In this document: in pieces, positions 9,458-15,768 of the stretch
Numbering within the stretch: position 1 is the first letter of the stretch
Layout of the letters: each line of letters starts with the position of its first letter
NCBI GenBank assembly: GCA_013054445.1
Contig: JAAMPI010001340.1
Location: 1 to 15,768, forward strand
Direction: 5' to 3'
Length of the DNA stretch: 15,768 nucleotides
Source: Cudoniella acicularis
Taxonomy: Eukaryota; Ascomycota; Leotiomycetes; Helotiales; Helotiaceae
Program-made: the position numbers and the translations under genes
The notes under the pieces: generated by a model
What the model was told of the DNA's origin: nothing
The model's input: only the letters and a program-made list of their open reading frames with translations
The model's database searches: none

Positions 9458-10152
9458 TTAGACTATCATTCTGCTGAATGAAGTCCTCATCAAACGCTCC
9501 GTAATGATCAATCCAGCTCCAAGCATTCCTCTCAAGAGCCCGCTCAGCATGATAATAGTGCTGAATGAAAGTGATATGTTGAAGTCATCAGACGGAGCTA
9601 CTATCAGCCATGGGTAGGAGCAGTAGAACATTAGCAAAACCGCCATATTTCGATTCTGAAATTCGAGCATGGGTATATTAAAACACGAAAACTATTTCTC
9701 GGACACGGGTGCGTAACCGCAGCTTTCGTCCGACTCGTCGTCATTTTTCTCTCCCCTCTGCATGTCGTATTGAAACCGATGGTTGCAGCAAGACATTCCC
9801 AATTGATCTAATCACGTAAATGAACCAACAGTAGATGTACTCCTGCCGCGAGCAAAATTTCCAATAGGAAGTCGTCCATTTCCAAACCAGTTTTACCGGT
9901 TGGCTTTTAATTAGGTGATGGGGTAACCTATTGATTTCTGAACCAGATTGTAGCCGATGCGGCGACCCCGTGTACTATTGAGGAAGTTTGCAACAACATG
10001 ATCTCCAGTTCTTTATCCAAACCCTGTTGCTTAATATGGGCGCGTAGTGGAAGGATTTCGGAGGATTGAGAGTGTAAAAGAAAGGGGCAGGCAAACCTGC
10101 AGGTCAACACCTTGATCCATTCCGACAACACGGATGTCATGAAGGTTGCCAT
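9458..10152 (-). pseudogene. Major facilitator superfamily transporter, decayed
   Basis: Reading the minus strand from an ATG at 10152, MATFMTSVLSEWIKVLTCRF then ACPFLLHSQ corresponds to the first helix of DHA1/VMAT-like fungal MFS transporters (FTDxxLYGxxVPxxPFLLHS), followed by IKQQGLDKELEIMLLQTSSI as in the loop and second helix. After TAG stops and frame changes, DFLLEILLAAGVHLLL resembles helix 3. At 9695-9745 an acidic loop, NDDESDESCGYAPVSEK, matches the central cytoplasmic loop (xxGYAPVxE) before helix 7. At 9458-9670 there is a hydrophobic stretch with GAGLI. Several stops and shifts rule out a working protein. The match rests on remembered family patterns of a fast-changing family, so it is tentative. 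Such transporters export metabolites from biosynthetic clusters. Confidence 0.5.
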
Positions 10153-10340
10153 ACGTCCAACATTATCATCTATTATATCTTCCTATATTTTGAAGACAGA
10201 AGGATTCATTATCCTCTCTTTCGTTGATTTATTTTGACGTCGAAATCGCCATTTCCTGTCTGCGTGCTTCCTCAAAGACAACACCATTCTACGATCTCAT
10301 ACTACATGACTGGTACTACTATCTCATCGATCATACCAAA

Positions 10341-11101
10341 ATGGCAACGCAAGCACCGGTTGAGACATATTATTGTCAACTAGCGGGTTATAATCTCGCT
10401 ATAGTGACCGTTCTCACTATCCTGAATATCGGCGTGCTTTCTTTAAGATTCTACACTAGGAAGAGGCAAAAGTTAGCACTTAAAGTTGATGACTGGTTGG
10501 CAGTTCCAACTCTCATTCATTTTCAACTATTCTCAGTTCAAGTACAGATGCTAAAAAGTTTGACCAGCTGTTGTTGATTGGCGCAAGCGCTGCAATGATA
10601 ACAGGTAAGTTGAAAATGCCATTGTGCTATTCGAAGACTAATCTTTCCAAAGGCATTGCAAAACATGGTGATAGGTATTTGACACCTGCAATAGACCCCA
10701 GGGAGTTGATATCTAGGTCGGACTTGGGACTGACAAATTCCGCTATTACTGTTATGTCGCAAGTAATTGTTTCTCCCCCAGGTGGAGGATCCTGCCATGC
10801 ATTTATACTTACTATTATATTGTAGGTAGAATTTGTTGTGGACGTGACAGTTGTACTGGGACTTGGTTGCACTAAGTTGAGCGCTCTCTTCCTTTACTAT
10901 CGAATATTCTGTCCTTCGAAGACTGGCGCCACGCGAATCCTCATTATAACAATGATGTGCGTCGTGACCTTGTGGGCTGTCTCGTTCGACCTTGCTTACC
11001 GTACTACGCAACTACTGTTAACCGATTTTTTTCCCTCACCAAAACTAAGCATCAGCACCCGAATTTCACTTGATAATAACACACGCAATTATTATTATTA
11101 G
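10341..11101 (+). pseudogene. Fungal-rhodopsin-like/PTH11-like integral membrane protein, truncated
   Basis: The ATG at 10341 opens a helix (YNLAIVTVLTILNIGVLSL) followed by RFYTRKRQKLALKVDDWLAVP, the signature of the fungal rhodopsin-like domain family (RFYTRR...GxDDWL). Two convincing introns follow: 10605-10652 (GTAAGT) and 10763-10825 (GTAATT...TGTAG). Spliced, they give MITGIAKHGDRYLTP and VMSQVEFVVDVTVVL, then KLSALFLYYRIFC. A frame change between 10503 and 10558 could be a third intron with a poor GTTCCA donor, or an indel. The protein stops after about 197 residues, in a low-complexity tail (NNTRNYYY), where relatives run to about 350-400 with seven helices. The last four helices are missing. 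It may still be expressed, but it is not a full receptor-like protein. Confidence 0.6.
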
Positions 11102-11256
11102 AACAAGCCGAATAGACCAAATTAATCGCATTTAAGTCTTCTTTGATTCATAAAATCAGAAGTTGCCACCCATGTCGTTCCGTACCTAATATTTAGTGTA
11201 CCACCTGCTTGCCTCGATATAGGCCATAACCCTCCTAAGCTGGTGGCATGATTGAG
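11102..11256. other. Junction between two gene fragments
   Basis: The truncated membrane-protein gene and the monooxygenase fragment are on the same strand with only this short, stop-filled stretch between them. The 3' part of the first gene and the 5' part of the second are both absent. This suggests a deletion or rearrangement joined them. Confidence 0.35.
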
Positions 11257-11318
11257 GTGAGCCTTTTCCATATTACTCCTTTGCAATTGAGTCGAGGACT
11301 AAAAATGAAGAATCATAG

Positions 11319-11753
11319 TTACTCCTAGAAAACGCAGATCTCCGGGCCTATTCTCAGTGGGACCACGAGATAGATGCCCCAATATACGCCAAAAATCGGC
11401 TTTGCATGATAGGAGACGCGGCTCATGCCATGACTCCTTGGCAGGGCTCCGGGGCAGGCCAGGCCTTTGAAGATGTCATGGCCCTCAAGGCTTTGCTCAA
11501 GGAAGTTCGCGAACCTGGTCAATTGAATGCTGCATTCAAGGCTTATGGTGAGGTTCGTCGACCACGGACGCAGAAAATCGTGGCGTCTAGCAGGGGTATG
11601 GGCCACATCATATGTAGACATGGGCCTAGCATTGGTCTTGACCCCGACAAAATTCTGGAGGCGCTGGCTTCTAGATGGGGTTTCATTTACCGCATTGATC
11701 TTAAAGAGCACAAGAAGGCGGCTGTGGAATCTTTCTTGACTTCTGCTAAATAA
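11319..11753 (+). pseudogene. FAD-dependent monooxygenase (salicylate-hydroxylase-like), 3' fragment
   Basis: The frame beginning LLLENADLRAYSQWDHE continues to IYAKNRLCMIGDAAHAM and TPWQGSGAGQAFEDVMALK, the FAD ribityl/pyrophosphate motif (GDAAHxxxPxxGxGxGxxxED) of group A aromatic hydroxylases. The usual C-terminal region follows (FKAYGEVRRPRTQKIV) and ends at TAA 11751-11753. An AG at 11318, with a GTGAGC donor at 11257 and a CTAAA branch site, suggests this was the last exon after a 62-bp intron. The N-terminal two thirds, including the GxGxxG dinucleotide fold, are missing from the window. The remaining frame of 144 codons has no stops, so loss of the front half may be recent. Such enzymes hydroxylate aromatic or polyketide intermediates. 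Confidence 0.8.
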
Positions 11754-12635
11754 ATAAAATGTTCATACTTTTCTACAAATTCTCAAGCTAACGATGTGCA
11801 AAGGTGAAGATACATTATTCAGTGATAAAATTGATGGATATAGAAGACGAAGGGTGCTCGGGGTGATGCCTTAAATGGACCCCGCACCAGCTGTCGGCAC
11901 TAAAATTGTTTTTCTACGTGCTCTTGATTTTTCTTGAATGAACTATAATACGATAGAAATATTTCATCCCCTCAGGGGCAACATAGGGACAGTGCTCTCA
12001 ATAGTTTTGACTCATATCCAATGCGGTCGGACTAATCCATAGAACAATTTATGAAATGCACATCCATCAATGATTTTAGTGGATTTAAATAGATTATCCC
12101 TTCCGCTGCCGCCAGGATTGCACTTAAACTATATATGTCGCAAAAGGTGTATAACACCGCATTGGAGAAATATTTTAAAATTTTAAAATTTCAATTTTAT
12201 ATATTAGAAAACTATTCACTACTCTTATTATCAATCATTCTTTATTTTTATTTTGACTTCAACAAAAGAGTATTTAAATTCGTGGTTGTTTTAAAAATTT
12301 GAAGTGTTTGCATCCAGTGAAATAGTCGCCAGAGTACAGTCAGACAGAAAAAAGGGTTTTGGAAAGATATTTCATGTATTATCGCGAGATAGAACCAGAG
12401 AGAAGAATATAAATTTCACTAAATATCAAAAGAGAACTAATCACAGTAAGATGTGTAAAAATTTGGCACAGAGGTTCCCTTCAACCTCCCGCCATGTGAC
12501 CCCCTCTCGCAAACTAACCATGACTCACTTCCACCCCTCTTCTCCACCGGCCCATCCTCGGCCCCTCCGTACTCCCCCCCCTTATTAATAACCCACAATG
12601 CCGCAAAATTCGACTCGAAACACACGTGCAAAGCA
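11754..12635. other. AT-rich then CT-rich intergenic stretch
   Basis: No gene is seen. 12160-12300 is strongly AT-rich with a TTTTAAAATTTTAAAA palindrome-like run near 12175-12190. 12470-12590 is pyrimidine-rich on plus. A CACGTG lies at 12623-12628, only 8 bp before the tRNA 5' end. Confidence 0.5.
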
Positions 12636-12642
12636 GGTCTTA

Positions 12643-12653
12643 TGGTGTAAGTC
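12643..12653 (+). promoter_or_regulatory. Box A rebuilt across the tRNA-insert junction
   Basis: The Pol III box A consensus TRGYNNARNNG should cover tRNA positions 8-19. In the DNA it is split by the insert, but TGGT plus the insert's GTAAGTC reads TGGTGTAAGTC, matching every defined position except the last G. The GTAAG donor thus supplies the AR of box A. That TFIIIC uses it is inference. Confidence 0.5.
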
Positions 12654-12718
12654 ACCCAACCGGGCAACCCTCTAACCACCTCTTTCACTCACAGCATAAA
12701 CACTAATATCTTAAATAG
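12647..12718 (+). other. GT-AG, spliceosomal-looking insert in the tRNA D arm
   Basis: The 72-bp insert starts GTAAGT, the same donor as four protein-gene introns in this window. It has a pyrimidine-rich stretch (CTCTTTCACTC), a CACTAAT branch-site match (12701-12707, branch A at 12706) 12 nt before the terminal AG, and ends AAATAG. Precise removal rejoins TGGT to CTAGTGG, a perfect box A/D arm. It has no TTTT that would stop Pol III. In known eukaryotic nuclear tRNA genes introns lie almost always at 37/38 and are cut by the tRNA endonuclease, so both the position and the signals are abnormal. Removal by the spliceosome is inference. Confidence 0.7.
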
Positions 12719-12743
12719 CTAGTGGTATGATTCTCGCTTAGGG

Positions 12744-12762
12744 TTTACTCTAAGTTCTAAAT
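12744..12762 (+). other. Canonical 19-nt tRNA intron at position 37/38
   Basis: After anticodon AGG and G37, 19 A/T-rich bases precede U38 and the 3' anticodon strand GCGAG. The place and size fit the ordinary endonuclease-cut intron. The exact ends may shift by one or two because of flanking T runs. Confidence 0.8.
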
Positions 12763-12810
12763 TGCGAGAGGCCCCGCGTTCGAATCGCGGTAAGACCCGA
12801 TCCAAAAAAA

Positions 12811-12827
12811 TTTTATTCCTCTTTTTT
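12811..12827 (+). terminator. Pol III terminator of the tRNA gene
   Basis: TTTT at 12811-12814, 12 bp after the discriminator base, is backed by a six-T run at 12822-12827. This is the normal T-run stop for RNA polymerase III. Confidence 0.75.
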
Positions 12828-12842
12828 CGGGTTGTGGTGTTT

Positions 12843-12860
12843 TTGGGGAGTGGGGAGTGG
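12843..12860 (+). repeat. Short G-rich tandem repeat
   Basis: GGGGAGT is repeated twice and followed by GGGG, giving three G4 runs in 18 bp just after the tRNA terminator. A purine-rich GA stretch continues to about 12885. No function is evident. Confidence 0.5.
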
Positions 12861-12943
12861 GGCAGCTAGAGAGGGAGAGGAGAGTAAACTTTTCGGTGGT
12901 TGTGTGGGTTGCTTAGCGAGCCCTACTCTCGTACCCTACTAAA

Positions 12944-12975
12944 GTAATTCCTCCGTACGCGTAAGGAGAAATTAC
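12944..12975. repeat. Inverted repeat 1 with TACGCGTA centre
   Basis: GTAATT at 12944-12949 pairs with AATTAC at 12970-12975, CTCC with GGAG inside, and the centre TACGCGTA (12956-12963) is itself palindromic. Only one position mismatches in the arms. Confidence 0.65.
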
Positions 12976-12980
12976 CCCTG

Positions 12981-13016
12981 CTACTATACGGACTATTCGT
13001 CCTGATTATACAGTAG
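12981..13016. repeat. Inverted repeat 2, imperfect
   Basis: CTACTATACGGAC is followed by TATTC and then GTCCTGATTATACAGTAG. The arms pair outside (CTACT/AGTAG), at ATA/TAT and at GGAC/GTCC, with small bulges. It shares the TATACGGAC core with the block at 13461-13500. Confidence 0.5.
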
Positions 13017-13040
13017 AAAGTGTGCCTTTTTTGGCACTTT
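13017..13040. repeat. Inverted repeat 3 with T6 loop
   Basis: GTGCC (13022-13026) pairs with GGCAC (13033-13037) across six T, and flanking AAAG/CTTT can extend the stem with a bulge. Because of the T run it would also stop Pol III on the plus strand. Confidence 0.5.
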
Positions 13041-13066
13041 TCAGCGCTCTCTCTGACCCTTGTCGA

Positions 13067-13084
13067 CTACTTTTATAAAAGTAG
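13067..13084. repeat. Perfect 18-bp palindrome
   Basis: CTACTTTTATAAAAGTAG reads the same on both strands without a mismatch. It closes a run of four palindromes within 140 bp. Confidence 0.75.
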
Positions 13085-13140
13085 ATGGCTGATTTATTTG
13101 ATTTTATTATGCTTTATATAAAATTATTCATAAATCCTAT

Positions 13141-13215
13141 TATCCTATAAATCCTCCTCTCCTCCAGGTCTCCTGGCTCCCTGGCCTCTGGTTTCCTAGC
13201 TCCTGGATTCCTATA
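13141..13215 (+). repeat. Degenerate TCCTGG-like repeats
   Basis: CCTGG or close variants (TCTGG, CCAGG) recur about every 8-10 bp within a C/T-rich tract (GTCTCCTGGCTCCCTGG and similar). It is a low-complexity pyrimidine repeat with no coding sign. Confidence 0.4.
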
Positions 13216-13260
13216 GTCATTAGTTTATAGAAAGCAATTACGCACGCGCAAGAGTAGTAA

Positions 13261-13321
13261 AATATATCTATGTATATATGTGTGCATATATATATATAAG
13301 AGAAAGAGAAAGAGAGAGAGG
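13261..13321 (+). repeat. Compound microsatellite (TA)n then (GA)n
   Basis: An ATATATCTATGTATATATG stretch and a (TA)6 run around 13287-13298 pass into GAGAAAGAGAAAGAGAGAGAG. It is a simple repeat, likely variable between strains. Confidence 0.8.
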
Positions 13322-13460
13322 TAGAAGTGGGAAAAATCCTAAAATAAACAAGTAACGCGTGAGAAAAGTAGAGCCTGTTAGCTACTAAGGCCTCTAACCG
13401 AACTTTTAATTAAACTCTATATGAATCTAATTCTATAAATTCAAACGATTTCCACCGGAT

Positions 13461-13500
13461 TGTCCGGACTAATCCGTATTATACGGACGATTCCTCCGGA
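13461..13500. repeat. Second palindrome block related to the first
   Basis: GTCCGGAC at 13462-13469 is a perfect 8-bp palindrome. TCCGTAT at 13473-13479 and ATACGGA at 13481-13487 form a 7-bp inverted repeat around one T. The following ATTCCTCCG (13490-13498) is identical to 12947-12955 in inverted repeat 1, and TATACGGACGATTCCTCC resembles 12986-13002 of inverted repeat 2. Confidence 0.6.
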
Positions 13501-13912
13501 ACTTGCTTTCGTAGGAGCACTTAGATACACCACCAAAGTTTTTTTTTTACGCAGCAAAAGCGATTTGGCTCTTCTCGTAACTTTTCACAGAATACAATTG
13601 CACAATCATCTCTTCCCGATGGTGCAACCCGCCATCTAAAAATTTTGCACTGTGCCACTGTCTAGAGTCTCAATTTCGGAAAGAACTCTCTGGTTTTACT
13701 CCGCGCTGCCTCGGTCCAAAATATCAGATTTCTACAAGCCAGATAGTTTCTGTCAAGGAATTCATTCGAAATCACTGCACACAATTCTCATATTGAAGGT
13801 GATTTTTTTTCTAGTAGAAAAAACCCGCTGTTGAGACAAGCCACACGAAAAATCATGAAGTTAAAATACAAAGTCGTCGCTGAGTTCGTCCACAGACGTA
13901 ACACACCCTCAT
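13501..13912. other. Stretch downstream of the palindrome region, no gene seen
   Basis: It holds a T9 run near 13540 and the 3' flank of the DUF3632-like gene. A 60-codon frame at 13652-13834 shows no feature of a gene. Confidence 0.45.
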
Positions 13913-15052
13913 TCAACCCAAGAAAGTATTGAAACCATTAGTACTAACCCTATGAAGGTCCCTCCCAACCCAATTCATCGACGCCACCGCATGCTGAGCA
14001 AGCTCGCGAGTGCGTCGGTGAGCTGACTGGAACTCTCCAATCTCTGCAAATCTCGCCTTCCAAAACCTCCATCTATCGGTGGAAAACCCGCTCTCTCCAT
14101 CCCAAAGACCTCCTCCTCCGGGCTTTTCCTCGTCGGGAAAGTCATCCCCGGCGTAACAGTTAGCGTATATTTTCCTTCCTGTCTTTTTGATCCACATCGC
14201 AGCGATAGGTACATGATAGTCCATGTAATCCGCTTGATGCAAAAGAGTTGATGTGACGTTTGGACGAGTTTCGAGAGCGAATCGAAATGCCCAGATTGCG
14301 TATATCGAGAGATCCATTATTCCGTAGTCGGTCAGTTTGACAAGGAAGGCGGAAAGATTATGCCATCTTTGTCGGTTCTCACTTGTTTCTCGGCTCTCTG
14401 TAAGGTCTGAATGGTGTCAGCTAATCGATACTAAGAGAACCGCACAGAAAATGCCCAAAAAGAACTTACAGTGTGCATGTTTCATGATGCACCGTTTGAA
14501 CATAGGCAGCGACTCCCAGAGGGGAAAACTGATACCCCAAATCTTAACCCTCGTTTTAACTATTATCTCAGATAGCTCTCTGATAAAATCAGCGAGCACA
14601 TCTTGCGTCCCAAAATCATTTTTCGGTCCCAATTGCTCCACGATATCGAGGATGATCGTCCAAAGTCTGAAGAAAAATACCTCATGACGTCTTGTAGGAT
14701 CACGATTGTCATTTTCATTCGTAACTCGTCTCTGCTTTTGGGGGTCGCAGTGCTCGTGAAATGTGGTGTTTAGCTCACTCGCCAGCTGACCTAACACCCT
14801 GATACTCGGTAATTGAAGGCATTTGTTCATCAAATCAACGAGGACGTCGTTGCGGACATATGATATCGTGTCTCCGAAACAAACTCTTTGGATCTGGTAG
14901 ATTCTTGCGTTCGGTGTTGGGTTTTGAGGTTGTTGACGAAGTATTACGACGGAGGGGCAAGGCTCGTTGCATTTGCACATTCGGTTGATGCGTCGGGCCG
15001 TCTGGGGTGTGGGAACCGGGAAGCAATCCACCGTGTCTTGAACCGTAGCCAT
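13913..15052 (-). CDS. DUF3632-like hypothetical protein
   Basis: Two minus-strand exons, 15052-14470 and 14406-13913, encode 358 residues. The 63-bp intron (14407-14469) starts GTAAGT and ends CATTCAG. Of two nearby AGs only this one keeps the frame, joining MKHAHY to LTESRET. The joined protein ends with a pattern of the fungal DUF3632 family: WHNLSAFLVKLTDYG, IYAIWAFRFALE, MWIKKTGRKIYA, GGGLWDGESGFSTDRWRFWKARF and a final ELAQHAVASM helix. The function of that family is unknown, but it is widespread and multi-copy in Pezizomycotina. The ATG at 15052 (MATVQDTVDCF) is chosen because the longer frame has no upstream ATG. The N-terminal 150 residues are less typical and may hide a model error. 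The region looks soluble, with no signal peptide. Confidence 0.65.
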
Positions 15053-15144
15053 TTGAGATTGCGAACTTGAAAGAGCGATTCCGGACGGGTTCACTCAGTC
15101 GAATAAGATGAGAATTATGAGCAGTGTATAAGTCCGTGTGGAGG

Positions 15145-15225
15145 CGTATTGATGCTCGAAAATGCGTATGGATAGATGTTTTTGACACGTATTGATGCTC
15201 AATGATGTGCTTGAATAGAAGTTTT
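15145..15225 (+). repeat. Imperfect tandem duplication, 43-bp period
   Basis: Copies at 15145-15182 and 15188-15225 both begin CGTATTGATGCTC and end with a GTTTT run, agreeing at 30 of 38 positions. They lie in the 5' leader or promoter of the minus-strand DUF3632-like gene. Confidence 0.6.
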
Positions 15226-15522
15226 CGGTGCCCTCGGAATGAAAAACAGCGAAATGCTGAACGAGGAAGTCGCGCCTCATCCCCCTTTCTTTCTCGCTTA
15301 GGAAGGAGCGCCATGCTACACTCCCGTGACGCTCCCAATTCGATTTACCTACACAGCGTTTATAAGACATCACACTTATCTAGAAATTTCTAAAACCCAA
15401 AAGTTTGAGTTCGCTTTCTGTTTTACTTTAACCATCTAACTTTAAGAATTAATAGAAACTGACGGAGACGAGGAAAAAAGAGGAAGACATATTACATAAT
15501 CCAAAAATACAGCCACTGGTGC

Positions 15523-15528
15523 CACGTG
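15523..15528. promoter_or_regulatory. CACGTG box in the divergent promoter
   Basis: GCCACGTGGC is a perfect 10-bp palindrome, 118 bp before the ATG at 15646 and 8 bp before an ATTGG (CCAAT) site. Adjacent E-box and CCAAT sites are a common fungal promoter pair. Which gene it serves is unknown. Confidence 0.4.
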
Positions 15529-15645
15529 GCTGTGATTGGATGCCTTACGAATAGTTCCGAACCATAACTCTCTGAATCAAGCAATCACATGCGGTCGTTA
15601 CAATCTTGTATACTAAAGAGAGCAAGAAATCCAAAGAACAAATTC

Positions 15646-15768
15646 ATGACGTCCCAAGATCTTCCCCAAAACAACTCAGGTCCAGCGCAATTCCCGCTCG
15701 CGGCTCCTAATAGACAAGAAAAAGTAACAATCTCACCCGAAAAAATATACCCCCTCACCTTCCCCCAA
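15646..15768 (+). CDS. 5' end of an unknown gene, cut by the window
   Basis: The ATG at 15646 opens 41 codons without a stop to the window edge: MTSQDLPQNN then SGPAQFPLAAPNRQEKV. The stretch is rich in P, Q and N, like a disordered N-terminus. Context supports a start: AATTC before ATG, a purine-rich leader, TATACTAAAG about 35-40 bp upstream, and a CACGTG/CCAAT pair. No domain is reached, so no function can be named. Confidence 0.5.
   Translation, partial: MTSQDLPQNNSGPAQFPLAAPNRQEKVTISPEKIYPLTFPQ

Larger units (their letters stand above)
12636..12798 (+). tRNA. tRNA-Pro(AGG) with two interruptions
   Basis: Mature parts are 12636-12646, 12719-12743 and 12763-12798. The acceptor stem GGTCTTA (12636-12642) pairs 7/7 with TAAGACC (12791-12797), and C12798 is the discriminator. 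T8, G10, A14, G18G19 and A21 are in place. The anticodon stem CTCGC/GCGAG pairs 5/5 around loop TTAGGG+T with anticodon AGG (12740-12742). The variable loop is AGGCC. The T stem CCGCG/CGCGG pairs 5/5 with loop TTCGAAT. The D stem has three pairs, as usual for tRNA-Pro. A 19-nt intron sits at the canonical 37/38 site (12744-12762). A second, 72-bp insert splits the D arm between positions 11 and 12. Without it the 5' acceptor strand cannot be placed. Box B (GTTCGAATC, 12778-12786) is intact. Perfect stems argue for a living gene. Confidence 0.9.
15053..15645. other. Divergent promoter region
   Basis: This lies between the minus-strand DUF3632-like gene and the plus-strand gene at the right edge. 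It contains a 43-bp tandem repeat, a CACGTG box, a CCAAT-type ATTGG (15536-15540) and a TATA-like TATACTAAAG about 35-40 bp before the ATG at 15646. Frames here on the minus strand are probably chance. Confidence 0.5.

Noticed and set aside
12706..12712. ATATCTT as the tRNA 5' acceptor strand, making the tRNA continuous except for the 37/38 intron
   Set aside because: It pairs with the 3' strand at only four positions and gives a malformed 8-9/D-arm junction, whereas GGTCTTA at 12636-12642 followed by TGGT pairs 7/7 and restores a standard tRNA-Pro.
13261..13321. Possible CRISPR-like or functional array in the repeat tract
   Set aside because: It is a plain TA/GA microsatellite without spacers, in a eukaryotic genome.
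12448..13660. Possible terminal repeats of a transposon: TAAAAATTTGGCAC near 12451 and TAAAAATTTTGCAC near 13637
   Set aside because: The two copies are in direct, not inverted, orientation, A/T-rich and only about 75% alike; chance is likely.
14404..14404. Alternative acceptor site (CTTACAG) a few bases downstream in the DUF3632-like intron
   Set aside because: Using it creates a TAG stop at the junction; the CATTCAG site keeps the frame and the family sequence.
14417..15094. Start of the DUF3632-like gene at 15094
   Set aside because: The codon at 15092-15094 is GTG on the minus strand, not ATG; the first ATG in frame is at 15052.

Overview
The window is nuclear DNA of a filamentous ascomycete (Pezizomycotina; Leotiomycetes is a guess). 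Reasons: genes carry short GT-AG introns (44-63 bp) with CTAAC/CTAAT-type branch sites, and the recognisable products (sorting nexin Snx4, low-Mr thioredoxin reductase, UstYa/DUF3328, fungal-rhodopsin-like and DUF3632 families) are typical of these fungi. All identifications come from reading the sequence; no search was run.

Layout. 35-731 is an LTR-like element with five CACGTG boxes and a TATA box, ending about 230 bp before snx4 (965-2418, +, one intron). Next are the thioredoxin reductase gene (3187-4399, +, three introns) and an ATP-grasp enzyme with a C-terminal membrane segment (4776-6173, +, no intron). These three genes look intact. From about 6.9 to 11.8 kb the DNA is accessory and decayed: a broken UstYa-like gene (-), a signal-peptide stub (+), a broken MFS transporter (-), a truncated fungal-rhodopsin-like membrane protein (+) and the 3' end of an FAD-dependent monooxygenase (+). 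Together they look like the wreck of a secondary-metabolite cluster. 11.8-12.6 kb is AT-rich and then CT-rich with no gene. At 12636-12798 lies a tRNA-Pro(AGG) gene, followed by palindromes and microsatellites to about 13.5 kb. A two-exon DUF3632-like gene is on the minus strand (13913-15052), and the 5' end of an unknown gene runs off the right edge (15646-15768, +).

The most interesting signal is the tRNA-Pro gene. Besides a 19-nt intron at the usual 37/38 position, its D arm is split between positions 11 and 12 by a 72-bp insert that looks like a spliceosomal intron (GTAAGT at the 5' end, CACTAAT branch site, TAG at the 3' end). Removing both inserts leaves a tRNA with perfectly paired acceptor (7/7), anticodon (5/5) and T (5/5) stems. 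The first bases of the insert also rebuild an almost complete Pol III box A.

The second is the thioredoxin reductase gene. Upstream of its AUG the frame stays open for 101 codons without any AUG. A CUG at 3034, with A at -3, would start a 51-residue extension with the composition of a mitochondrial presequence, suggesting cytosolic and mitochondrial forms from one gene.
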